From assembly GCA_934663885.1 (NCBI GenBank), contig CAKUKW010000002.1:1-32860 (forward strand): 32,860 nucleotides of DNA, read 5' to 3'. Origin of the DNA: an uncultured Tidjanibacter sp. GTDB taxonomy: Bacteria; Bacteroidota; Bacteroidia; Bacteroidales; Rikenellaceae. Shown in pieces: positions 9,045-15,774 of the stretch; the stretch's first letter is position 1, and every line of letters starts with the position of its first letter. The notes under the pieces are model-generated. The model worked only from the letters and a program-made list of their open reading frames with translations, was not told the origin of the DNA and did not search any database. Both the position numbers and the translations under genes were made by a program.

Positions 9045-10068
9045 TTATACGCAAAAACAAGGACAAATTCCATTTGATAATCTGGCATTATTACCATTGA
9101 AACCGTATCTTGAGTAAGCCATAAAATAACCCGCAGACTTCCCCGCCGGAGAACGAAACCAATGTGCAATTTTGTATGTTGTATCATCCCATGAATACGC
9201 AAGCCAACTATTTCCTTGCAAATAATACGAATAACGTTCTTGAGCCGTGCTTTCATAAGTATTTGCGCCTTCTGTGTTCCCTGAGACTTCATACGGAGAC
9301 AATAAAAATAAATAATCGACTGTAGCTGTGACAGCAGAAGCTGTTCCAACAGCATCGCCTCTATTGTCAGTAAATTTTTTTTACAGAAATCATGTTGCTT
9401 CTGAGTTCTTCTGGCAATACTGACATAAAGCTGTTGCTTTCTGGTGCTTCGGGTGTTGTTCTATTGCTTAAAGAGTAGTTTCGCATATAAGAACTCTCCC
9501 AACCGCCACTATTAGATTGCGTAGTGTTCATTTGACCACCTTTGCCATAAACGCTAGAATTATAAAACAGTCCAACAAGAACATTATTTATTTTTCCAAT
9601 TTGAAAATGGATTTTGTTCACTCCCTCATATCTTGAATTATGGTCTATACCAATAATAAAAACATTGATAGAAAGATTGTTGAGTGTTATTCCCAATGCG
9701 GCTCCATTTAATATAATGTTTTTGGTATCCCCGATACTCCAATATTGGCTTGCGTTTCCAGAGCTTGAAACTTTTTTAATGGTAGTCCAGTTATTGTTTT
9801 CTAATATCTTGTCCGGCACAAGCAATTTTATTTCATAAGCCTTGTTATTATCAATAACAACAGTTTCTGTTACGCCATCACAACCAACGACCCAACTACC
9901 CTTCCCAACTTCCGCAGTCCAAACCCCATTATCTTCAATAGCATTTATAACTGTACTGCCTTGAGTAACAGTAACTGTGCTTCCGGCTTTAGGGCCAGTT
10001 ATCTTCAATATTGCATTGTTAAATTCACTTGAATCATTTGATATAGACATTATAGATCCATAAGCCAT
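9045..10068 (-). CDS. DUF6273-like surface/tail-tip protein, paralog F, out of frame at an A8 tract
   Basis: The frame from ATG 10068 (MAYGSIMSIS, SD AAAGGAGG) runs through the beta domain, NNNWTTIKKVSSSG, YWSIGD and HFQIGK. It stops after ISVKKIY at about 9367. Removing one A from the A8 run (9375-9382) continues it as KKFTDNRGD and on through LLSPYEVSG, YYLQGN, WFRSP and GICPCFCV to 9045. The span is 341 codons plus one base, the normal family length. It has no G tract. This may be a second type of phase switch, programmed slippage on A8, or a simple frameshift. Confidence 0.75.
9375..9382 (-). repeat. A8 tract at the frameshift of paralog F
   Basis: Eight T on plus, A8 on the coding strand. 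Seven A would keep the C-terminal DUF6273-like half in frame with the N-terminal half. Seven or more A is also a known site for polymerase slippage during transcription. Confidence 0.8.
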
Positions 10069-10122
10069 AATATTCCTCCTTTATATAAAGAAGGAATGAA
10101 TTGTTTATTTTATTGGTTGTTT

Positions 10123-11187
10123 TTATACACAGAAACAGGGAGAAATAGCTTCTGACATTTGAGTGTTTATAAGAAAGGTTCTTTCATTTTCGTCATGTAT
10201 AACTACGCCAGAGGCACCGCTTCTGCCCTGAGAACGTGTCCAGCAATTAACTGTAAGTCCTTCATCTTTATAACTTCTTACCCTATAATTGTTCCCTAAT
10301 TTGTAATAATCATAATAAACATTTTTGCCGGAACTAGAATCATTCCCGTAAATTTTTGAACCAGCCCATTCAAACTCAGATAGCAGGAAGATTAAATTTT
10401 TTGACTCTACTGGCTTATAAGAACTTGGTGTACCATAACTGCCTTCGGTAGAATATTTGATAACCATCTTTAACTGCGTCTGCAATTCTTGAGGCAGACA
10501 TTTTAAAAAAGTATTGTTATCAGTTTTATTTTGGCCTAAATAATCTCTACAAGCACTAGCGTGCCAGCCAAAATTTTTAAAAGAATAACTCATATAAAAA
10601 CCATTTTTAGTATTATAAACGTTAGTGTTGTAATAATCATCAACAAGACCGTTCATTTCTCTGTTAGAAGCGTTTATTTTCCCAATTTGAAAATGAATCA
10701 AATGAGTATCTGGACTCTCTACATCTTTATTATGGTCTATCCCAATAATAACCGCCCTTATACTAAGATTATTTAGCGTCAATGCTTTTATGGTTCCGTT
10801 TAGGATTATCTCTTTACTATCACCAATCGCCCAATAAGAAGTTACCATTCCAGAAGAACTTATTTTACTAATCGTTGCCCAGCTATTATCATTTAGTGTC
10901 TTAGAAACAACAAGTATTTCAACACTATACTCTTCCGGCTGACTTACTACAGCACTATCGACTTTACTCGCACTCGCCCCATCAACACTAGCCCAAATTT
11001 CATAAGTCCCTTTATCATTTACTTTTATATCAAAAGCGTTCGTTCCTGTGCTTATTCCTGTGTAAACAATTCCATCCTTCTTTGCATATACATTTGTTAT
11101 TGTGTGTACACTAGAAGTTACATGAATTACAGCAGTATCGAACGCCCCCCCCAAGTCATGGGTAGACATCAAACTTCCATAAGCCAT
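10123..11187 (-). CDS. DUF6273-like surface/tail-tip protein, paralog G (G8 tract near the start)
   Basis: 354 residues starting MAYGSLMSTH. The G8 tract (11145-11152) encodes LGGA at codons 12-15, earlier than in A, C and E, so slippage would abolish nearly the whole product. The N-terminal domain (TNVYAKKDGIVYTGIS) differs from the other copies. The DUF6273-like part has DNSWATISKISSSG, YWAIGDSKE, HFQIGK, LLSEFEWAG, YYDYYKLGNN, CWTRSQG and AISPCFCV. First gene after the strong 11.28 kb promoter, so it leads the array. SD AAAGGGTGA precedes the ATG. Confidence 0.8.
   Translation of the reverse strand: MAYGSLMSTHDLGGAFDTAVIHVTSSVHTITNVYAKKDGIVYTGISTGTNAFDIKVNDKGTYEIWASVDGASASKVDSAVVSQPEEYSVEILVVSKTLNDNSWATISKISSSGMVTSYWAIGDSKEIILNGTIKALTLNNLSIRAVIIGIDHNKDVESPDTHLIHFQIGKINASNREMNGLVDDYYNTNVYNTKNGFYMSYSFKNFGWHASACRDYLGQNKTDNNTFLKCLPQELQTQLKMVIKYSTEGSYGTPSSYKPVESKNLIFLLSEFEWAGSKIYGNDSSSGKNVYYDYYKLGNNYRVRSYKDEGLTVNCWTRSQGRSGASGVVIHDENERTFLINTQMSEAISPCFCV
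11145..11152 (-). repeat. Eight-G homopolymer at codons 12-15 of paralog G
   Basis: Eight C on plus read as G8 on the coding strand, in frame here. Its position close to the start differs from the tracts in A, C and E, so it probably arose independently. Confidence 0.9.
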
Positions 11188-11212
11188 TTAATCACCCTTT
11201 CTGTAAAATTTA

Positions 11213-11244
11213 AGGAGGGCCTAACTATTTAGTTAAACCCTCCT
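11213..11244 (-). terminator. Leader hairpin between promoter and paralog G
   Basis: AGGAGGG pairs with CCCTCCT and TAACTA with TAGTTA, with small internal mismatches, followed on the minus strand by TTAAATTTT. It lies downstream of the 11.28 kb promoter and before the start of paralog G, so it would be an attenuator-like leader structure. Its AGGAGG arm is also a perfect anti-16S sequence. Confidence 0.6.
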
Positions 11245-11275
11245 AATCAACAAATTTGGCTTTTATGCCTTTTGC

Positions 11276-11304
11276 ATTATATCATAAAACATTAGATTTG
11301 TCAA
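11276..11304 (-). promoter_or_regulatory. Sigma-A promoter with perfect -35 and -10 boxes
   Basis: Minus strand: TTGACA (11304-11299), 17-base spacer ending TGA, TATAAT (11281-11276). It drives the paralog array G-F-E-D-C through an approximately 80-base leader that holds the hairpin at 11213-11244. Confidence 0.9.
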
Positions 11305-11333
11305 GTATTATTTTCTTTTTCTTTATAGGCTTT

Positions 11334-11561
11334 TTAGCCACAAAACTCTTGAGCTTCTTCTAATGTCGGAAACCAACGACAGCCCCAATCACTTGCATAT
11401 TCATTGTTATTCTTATCAACACGAATTTCCCCGTGTCCGGTTTTCTTGATGTAATTTTTACAGGCTTCGATAAATGTATCGCCCTCAGATGTGGCTAAGA
11501 GACAGGCTTTGCCACATTCTCCATTTGTAACAAACCCTTCCATGTAAATGTTAAATTTCAT
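11334..11561 (-). CDS. Hypothetical small protein
   Basis: 75 residues, not recognised. It has NGECGKACLLATSEGDTFIEAC at residues 12-33, then a basic region and DWGCRWFPTLEEAQEFCG at the end. Four cysteines and an EEAQEFC helix are visible; the last motif recalls small phage proteins with eA..fc helices near 19.2-20.2 kb. Last gene of the small-gene unit from the 12.93 kb promoter. The ATG at 11561 has only a weak ribosome site (GGGTG then a long spacer). Confidence 0.55.
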   Translation of the reverse strand: MKFNIYMEGFVTNGECGKACLLATSEGDTFIEACKNYIKKTGHGEIRVDKNNNEYASDWGCRWFPTLEEAQEFCG

Positions 11562-11618
11562 TTGGTTTACACCCTTTTATTACAAAAATGTTAATTTTTT
11601 CTTTCTTTTGTAAACTCT

Positions 11619-11789
11619 TCATTTCTCTTCAAATAAATCACAAGCCAAGGTATCCTCATAGCACAGGTGTCCGCTCAGATACGTCAAGCCCATTGATTTT
11701 TCCATTGGCGTAGGATGCTGGACATTACAACACAAATTCCAATCTCCACCTCCCATGTAATACGTGCAGTTACCACAAACTTTATCCAT
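11619..11789 (-). CDS. Small cysteine-rich (zinc-ribbon-like) protein
   Basis: 56 residues, MDKVCGNCTYYMGG at the start and LACDLFEEK at the end. CGNC plus CC (20-21) and later Cys43 and Cys50 match the small phage zinc proteins of the form C..C.Y......C......C..FEE. The ATG follows the preceding stop by two bases with AAGGA upstream, so it belongs to the same operon. Probably structural zinc binding; role unknown. Confidence 0.6.
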   Translation of the reverse strand: MDKVCGNCTYYMGGGDWNLCCNVQHPTPMEKSMGLTYLSGHLCYEDTLACDLFEEK

Positions 11790-11791
11790 AT

Positions 11792-12007
11792 TCAATCCTT
11801 CGGTAAATCAATATAACACCAGCGGTCTGTTGATGATGCTAAAATGCGTATTCCAAGCCCATTATCCCAAAGCCTACCGCCACAAAGCCCTTCAACCAAT
11901 TTGGCCACAATACAGCCAGTATGTGTACGATTTTGTGTATGGTTTGTGGATACCAGCACATACTCATCCGACCCAACCGGATAATCCTCAACTTTGTGCC
12001 ATTTCAT
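11792..12007 (-). CDS. DUF551-like small protein
   Basis: 71 residues starting MKWHKVEDYPVGSDEYVLVST. The W..V.D..P......VLV pattern and the aromatic end (RWCYIDLP) fit DUF551 type phage proteins, whose role is unknown. The start lies inside the end of the preceding gene with a 20-base overlap. Operon member. Confidence 0.6.
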   Translation of the reverse strand: MKWHKVEDYPVGSDEYVLVSTNHTQNRTHTGCIVAKLVEGLCGGRLWDNGLGIRILASSTDRWCYIDLPKD

Positions 12008-12437
12008 TGACTTTCTCCTCCAACCGATTTACAGCATCCACAAGTTCGTTGATTTTCTTGCTCACAGCACCAATGTCAATACTGCGCCATTCTGAATCAT
12101 TCCCAGTAATAGTTGTTTTGTAGATAGAAAAAGATTTGATGTACTTTTCGGCCAAAGGCTCAATCTTGCCTTCATCCTTCTTAGTAAAATCATATTGACC
12201 GATACGCTTAAAACGGAACTTTAGTCCTTCTTCGTTCATGTCGTAAGGGTAAGTTCGGTTATCTCTAAAAGTAATATAAAGACAAGTTCTATCATTAGTT
12301 AGTGTTTGGATTCTTTCAATATACCCTACTTTTTCTTCCAATGTCTCAACATAATCGCCCACATGAAAATCGTATTTCATTTTATATTTTGTCCCCCTTC
12401 CAACGAACATCGGTTTGTCAGTATACCATCCATACAT
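11988..12437 (-). CDS. Hypothetical protein with N-terminal barrel-like domain and C-terminal coiled coil
   Basis: 149 residues. KYDFHVGDYVETLEEKVGYIERI near residue 20 looks like an SH3-like or KOW-like barrel strand pattern (GD.V.T......G.I). The end, KKINELVDAVNRLEEKVNEM, is a heptad-type coiled coil. No family recognised. The ribosome site for this ATG is weak; an internal ATG at 12380 (MKYDFHVGD) preceded by GGGGGA at long spacing is an alternative start. Confidence 0.6.
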   Translation of the reverse strand: MYGWYTDKPMFVGRGTKYKMKYDFHVGDYVETLEEKVGYIERIQTLTNDRTCLYITFRDNRTYPYDMNEEGLKFRFKRIGQYDFTKKDEGKIEPLAEKYIKSFSIYKTTITGNDSEWRSIDIGAVSKKINELVDAVNRLEEKVNEMAQS

Positions 12438-12447
12438 CAATACCAAC

Positions 12448-12636
12448 TCACTTTTTGCGATAACAAGTTTTTGTATAAGCTTCGTACCCTTCTTCTACAT
12501 CATAGTCAATATAATAATTACAAGCATCTTCTACTTTCTGTTTAATTTCTTCATCAGTGGCATCATCTTCCACATAAAATTCCCAGTCGTAATGACCTAA
12601 AGCACGAACGTCAATACATCCGGTTACTTTTTTCAT
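12448..12636 (-). CDS. Hypothetical small acidic protein
   Basis: 62 residues, MKKVTGCIDVRALGHYDW, then an acidic middle with EEIKQKVEDACNYYIDYDVEEGYEAY. Unknown function. The start is well defined by AAGGAG and spacing. The last third is Tyr and Asp/Glu rich. Member of the small-gene unit from the 12.93 kb promoter. Confidence 0.55.
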   Translation of the reverse strand: MKKVTGCIDVRALGHYDWEFYVEDDATDEEIKQKVEDACNYYIDYDVEEGYEAYTKTCYRKK

Positions 12637-12691
12637 AATAAAAACTCCTTAATTGAGTACAACCGCCACAACAGCCTAATTCAACTTTGCT

Positions 12692-12880
12692 TTAGTAAAT
12701 ATGCTCACAAACAATATGAACACCAATTTCATATTCGGCCTTACTCATAGGCATCCAAGGAACATAGTAGTATTCATCATCAGAGAAAATATCACCGACT
12801 TTGGTTCCAGCTTCGGCCATTTCTCTCCGACACGCCTCAGCGACATTCTGATATTTGAAACTTGTATTTTCCCACTTCAT
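12692..12880 (-). CDS. Hypothetical small protein
   Basis: 62 residues starting MKWENTSFKYQNVAEACRRE. The N-terminal part is probably helical; the middle has DIFSDDEYYYVPW. I use the ATG at 12880 because GGAGG lies eight bases upstream, while the longer frame would begin before that site. First gene after the 12.93 kb promoter. No family recognised. Confidence 0.55.
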   Translation of the reverse strand: MKWENTSFKYQNVAEACRREMAEAGTKVGDIFSDDEYYYVPWMPMSKAEYEIGVHIVCEHIY

Positions 12881-12912
12881 GATAGCTACCTCCATTTATC
12901 TTTGGTAACTAT

Positions 12913-12941
12913 AGTATAACACGGTTAAGAGCTTCTGTCAA
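12913..12941 (-). promoter_or_regulatory. Sigma-A promoter with TGN extension
   Basis: Minus strand: TTGACA (12941-12936), 17-base spacer ending TGT, TATACT (12918-12913). It starts the unit 12880 to 11334. Confidence 0.85.
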
Positions 12942-12997
12942 GGGTGTTTATTTAAATATCCATCAATTTGCGAACTCATGTTTCATTTTACAGATAT

Positions 12998-13201
12998 CTA
13001 ATGCTCGTTAGTGCTAGCCTTCTCGCCAATAATAAAACTCTGACCAAGCTGACCGCGGGTATAGGCTAAACGGTAGATAGTGGCAATCATTTCAATGATG
13101 TCGGGATAAAGCTCATTACTATCAACACTCCCCCAACCAGGTTTTGCCAGCTTAGGCATAAGCATCTCAACAATTTGCTTATCAGTATACTGTTCGTACA
13201 T
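12998..13201 (-). CDS. Hypothetical small protein
   Basis: 67 residues, MYEQYTDKQIVEMLMPKL, then LYPDIIEMIATIYRLAYTRGQLGQSF. Mostly helical by composition. No recognised family. SD AGGGAGGATT stands before the ATG. Last gene of the 13.7 kb unit. Confidence 0.55.
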   Translation of the reverse strand: MYEQYTDKQIVEMLMPKLAKPGWGSVDSNELYPDIIEMIATIYRLAYTRGQLGQSFIIGEKASTNEH

Positions 13202-13213
13202 GATTAATCCTCC

Positions 13214-13444
13214 CTATTCTCTATAATCATCATAGATTTCAATACTGTTACTATAAGAAAATAAAATAATCCCTCTACCAATTTCTGTGGCCATTTGCAT
13301 TAATTGTTCAAGAGAAGTAACAGTCACATAACCATTGCCAGCTTCATCCGTCTCAAAACCATAATTGGTAAGTACAGGATAGACTTTAAGTACTCCTTCA
13401 CGGTTGGGCATATAATCCAAAGAACGATAAATTTGGAATTTCAT
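13214..13444 (-). CDS. Hypothetical small protein
   Basis: 76 residues, MKFQIYRSLDYMPNREGVLKVYPVL, ending SIEIYDDYRE. Mixed alpha/beta, with TVTSLEQLMQMATEIG as a probable helix. Not recognised. Strong SD (GGGAGG). Lies between two small genes with gaps of about 12 bases, so co-transcribed. Confidence 0.55.
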   Translation of the reverse strand: MKFQIYRSLDYMPNREGVLKVYPVLTNYGFETDEAGNGYVTVTSLEQLMQMATEIGRGIILFSYSNSIEIYDDYRE

Positions 13445-13455
13445 TTGTTCCTCCC

Positions 13456-13641
13456 TTACTCAATCACTCTTGTTACGATATAAATGAAAGTTTGGTACTC
13501 TTCCAACTTTCCCCTGACGTATAATTTAGCCCCATAAGAATTAGAACACGGTGGCGTAATACATACAAAGTCTACTTTCATATCCATCCCATTTTCTTTT
13601 TCAAAATAATAACCACGAACTTCATATCTATACTGTGTCAT
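13456..13641 (-). CDS. Hypothetical small protein
   Basis: 61 residues, MTQYRYEVRGYYFEKENG, ending YIVTRVIE. Beta-rich, with CITPPCSNSYGAKLYVRG. The ATG at 13641 is chosen because GTAGGAGG precedes it; a longer open frame to 13785 would read through the promoter at 13684-13712. First gene of its unit. Confidence 0.6.
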   Translation of the reverse strand: MTQYRYEVRGYYFEKENGMDMKVDFVCITPPCSNSYGAKLYVRGKLEEYQTFIYIVTRVIE

Positions 13642-13661
13642 ATCAATTCCTCCTACAATAA

Positions 13662-13709
13662 ATAAAAGCCTTTTGATGTAATGATAATACCACACGAAAA
13701 GGCTTTTAT
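13662..13709. terminator. 13-base perfect inverted repeat around a promoter
   Basis: ATAAAAGCCTTTT (13662-13674) and AAAAGGCTTTTAT (13697-13709) with 22 bases between. On the minus strand it is followed by TTTATT, so it could end read-through from the primase unit. It also spans the -10 region of the promoter for the next unit and could instead be an operator. Confidence 0.6.
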
Positions 13710-13712
13710 CAA
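13684..13712 (-). promoter_or_regulatory. Sigma-A promoter lying between hairpin arms
   Basis: Minus strand: TTGATA (13712-13707), 17-base spacer ending TGG, TATTAT (13689-13684). The -10 box sits between the arms of a perfect 13-base inverted repeat. Confidence 0.75.
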
Positions 13713-13735
13713 GGGATATATAGATATTTTTAATT

Positions 13736-13835
13736 CTATTGTTTGAATCCAATAGGCCGAAACTCAACCCATTCATCATAACCATCGTTTATAACAGACT
13801 TTGCATACCCTTATCGGCGTCTTTTGGCACAGCAT
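13736..13835 (-). pseudogene. Possible frameshifted small Cys-pair protein
   Basis: An ATG overlaps the stop of the preceding gene (TAATG) and reads MLCQKTPIRVCKVCYKRWL, then TGA. One base later in another frame the text continues GYDEWVEFRPIGFKQ to TAG at 13736. A single-base shift near the AAAC after CYK would join them into about 33 residues with a CKVC pair. It could be a mutated gene, a sequencing error or a programmed shift; it may also be chance. Confidence 0.35.
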
Positions 13836-14194
13836 TAACCAATCTCGTTGTCTACACCTTTGTACATCTGCGCTCCACAATTTGGACAAATGGGATAAAT
13901 CTTTTCGTCACGCCACCTATATGTACAGTGCATTGCTTCACCACCGCAATTCGAGCAGTCGTAACAATAGTTATTGTTCCTCCAATGTGGATTCACCCAT
14001 TCAGCGTATGCCACCGGAGCGACATCGGCAGAACACACAGGGTTCACTTCTTTTCCTTCTGCGATACAAGTCAATGCCGCAAGGATACAGTCACCATGAT
14101 AATAGCTATGCCCTGCAATAACTCTGTAAATATCGTGAAGTGATACTACTTTAGCACCGGGCGTGTCCGCTTCTCGTTTAATGTATTTATCCAT
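13835..14194 (-). CDS. Zinc-ribbon-containing hypothetical protein
   Basis: 119 residues. N-terminal part has PGAKVVSLHDIYRVIAGH and a helical stretch with CILAALTCIAEG. The C-terminal part has CYDCSNCGG, then ICPNCGAQ, a four-cysteine zinc ribbon. The PHWRNNNYCYDCSNCG layout matches small phage proteins whose first part contacts a partner and whose second binds zinc; function unknown. The start at 14194 is set by GGAGG. It follows the primase by 10 bases. Confidence 0.6.
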   Translation of the reverse strand: MDKYIKREADTPGAKVVSLHDIYRVIAGHSYYHGDCILAALTCIAEGKEVNPVCSADVAPVAYAEWVNPHWRNNNYCYDCSNCGGEAMHCTYRWRDEKIYPICPNCGAQMYKGVDNEIG

Positions 14195-14204
14195 TGTCAG
14201 CCTC

Positions 14205-15290
14205 CTATATTTCTTCCTTATTTTTCCACAATTCATCCCAAGCCTCTTTATCCCTATCAGTAGCATTTTCTTTATATCCAAGAACTCCAAGGCTATCCCA
14301 AACAAGCTCCACTTTCACCATTCCAGCCCAGAGTTCCTTAAACTTATATATTTTCTTTTGCCACTTTTCATATTCATCAGATTCATATTCTTTGAAATCA
14401 TTATCAGCCACATAGTAAACTCTTTGGACTCCAAGTTCTAGTAGTTGATCTCTTCTTCTTTTCCCCAGATTACTACCGAACATAGATACCGCAATACTTT
14501 CATTTCCGTACCATGTATCTAACTTCATTGTGGCTTTTTCAGATTCACTTATAATGACTTCTTTAGACCTCTCAATATTTGCCCAATTCCAGTTCAACCC
14601 AAACAACACATCGTTCGTATTGAATTTATATGTTTCATCTAAAGTAATCAAAGGAATGTATTTGGCTTCTTTTAACAAATCCTCTCTCCAGTTCCTTGTT
14701 CTAATGCCAATCAAATTTCCTTCTCTATCAAACACTGGAATCGTTGTACATTGTAGTCTATCGTACCATCCGATTTGATATTTCTGCATCGTCTCAATAC
14801 TGATACCTTCGTCAAGCCAACTTTGAGGATATTTCTTATCAAGCTCATCAAGTATCTCTTTGTCATATCTTGGTAAGTCTCTCAGACCATTCTTGAATCT
14901 AACAAATTTTCCTAACCCATCTTGCCAATTATAAATATGTGGAGCATTTAGTCTCTGGACTTGTCCTGCTTTAATGTTTGTTATCTTCAAGACAAAATTC
15001 ACAGCATCCATAAAAGCACTTGGCTTTTTAAGTAATGCCAATCTAGCTTGAACAAGTCCAATTATATCATAAGCACATGAGCTAGTATAACTATAAAAAA
15101 TATTTGTGTTTGGGTAATAGTAAAGTTTAGGGCTTCCAGACAAAGCATTTACATTTTTCTCGCCTGTCCAAATACGCCACTCTTTTTCACTTTTGCTAAA
15201 GATAGGGATATCAAGAGCCTTGAGTATATTTTCAATGTCATGGGGCTTTAGATTTTGCTTTAATTTTTTAACATCGATCTTCTGCCCCAT
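14205..15290 (-). CDS. DnaG-type primase (toprim), with degenerate zinc-finger region
   Basis: Makes RNA primers at the fork. 361 residues. The N-terminal third resembles a CHC2 zinc-binding domain in layout (KLYYYPNTNIFYSYTSSCAYDIIGLVQ) but lacks the cysteine/histidine ligands. The middle has FDREGNLIGIRTRNW and a helical linker. The toprim part has VIISESEKATMKL (catalytic Glu), SMFGSNLGKRR and VYYVADND (acidic pair region). Together with the helicase, SSB-like and Sak4-like genes it forms a replication set. SD GGAG precedes the ATG. Primer-recognition specificity must differ from classical DnaG given the missing zinc ligands. Confidence 0.78.
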   Translation of the reverse strand: MGQKIDVKKLKQNLKPHDIENILKALDIPIFSKSEKEWRIWTGEKNVNALSGSPKLYYYPNTNIFYSYTSSCAYDIIGLVQARLALLKKPSAFMDAVNFVLKITNIKAGQVQRLNAPHIYNWQDGLGKFVRFKNGLRDLPRYDKEILDELDKKYPQSWLDEGISIETMQKYQIGWYDRLQCTTIPVFDREGNLIGIRTRNWREDLLKEAKYIPLITLDETYKFNTNDVLFGLNWNWANIERSKEVIISESEKATMKLDTWYGNESIAVSMFGSNLGKRRRDQLLELGVQRVYYVADNDFKEYESDEYEKWQKKIYKFKELWAGMVKVELVWDSLGVLGYKENATDRDKEAWDELWKNKEEI

Positions 15291-15303
15291 GACATATTCT
15301 CCT

Positions 15304-15774
15304 TTATTCTTCGGTTAGCCAGCCCAATTCTTTATCCCAAATGGCTTCTTCATAATTTTTACAAACATAAAGGCTAATACCATCTTCATTATTGAAACCG
15401 ATAATTACAGAATCACCAGTAGCAACAATATATGATTCCTCATCAGGGTTATTTTTTAACCTATCATAAACTGCTTTAGCCCAATTATTCAAATCACCGT
15501 CAGAAAGTTTTACTGCGTCTTTACTCATTGAATAAAACTTATCAGGATAAATCGGGAAAAGCGAATAATAATTTCTATCTTGTTCTGGTGTTTTATATTC
15601 TTCAAGAATCACTCGCTCATGACACCACGGACATTCAACAAAAGACACCATATGCCATTCGTTGATATTCTCTTGCTCCATTTCTTCAAAAATATATTCA
15701 AACTCACAGCCACAATTTTTACAAGTGGCTTTAAGGCTTGTGTTATCTATCTTGCCTTCTTTTAGAATCTTCAA
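15304..15774 (-). CDS. Zinc-ribbon hypothetical protein with TTG start
   Basis: 156 residues. CKNCGCEFEY and ECPWCHERV form a four-cysteine ribbon at about residues 18-55. The rest is acidic and has a helix KDAVKLSDGDLNNWAKAVYDRL. Not recognised. The start is TTG at 15774, supported by AAGGAG about eight bases upstream and by the TTGA overlap with the stop of the cysteine-desulfurase-like gene; no suitable ATG lies nearby. Confidence 0.6.
   Translation of the reverse strand: MKILKEGKIDNTSLKATCKNCGCEFEYIFEEMEQENINEWHMVSFVECPWCHERVILEEYKTPEQDRNYYSLFPIYPDKFYSMSKDAVKLSDGDLNNWAKAVYDRLKNNPDEESYIVATGDSVIIGFNNEDGISLYVCKNYEEAIWDKELGWLTEE

Noticed and set aside
316..11187. A diversity-generating retroelement acting on the DUF6273-like ends
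   Set aside because: The fold idea fits, but no reverse transcriptase, template repeat or accessory gene is in the window, and variation is spread along the genes.
13642..13785. Longer N-terminus for the 13456 gene
   Set aside because: It would cross a promoter and hairpin; the ATG at 13641 has GGAGG.
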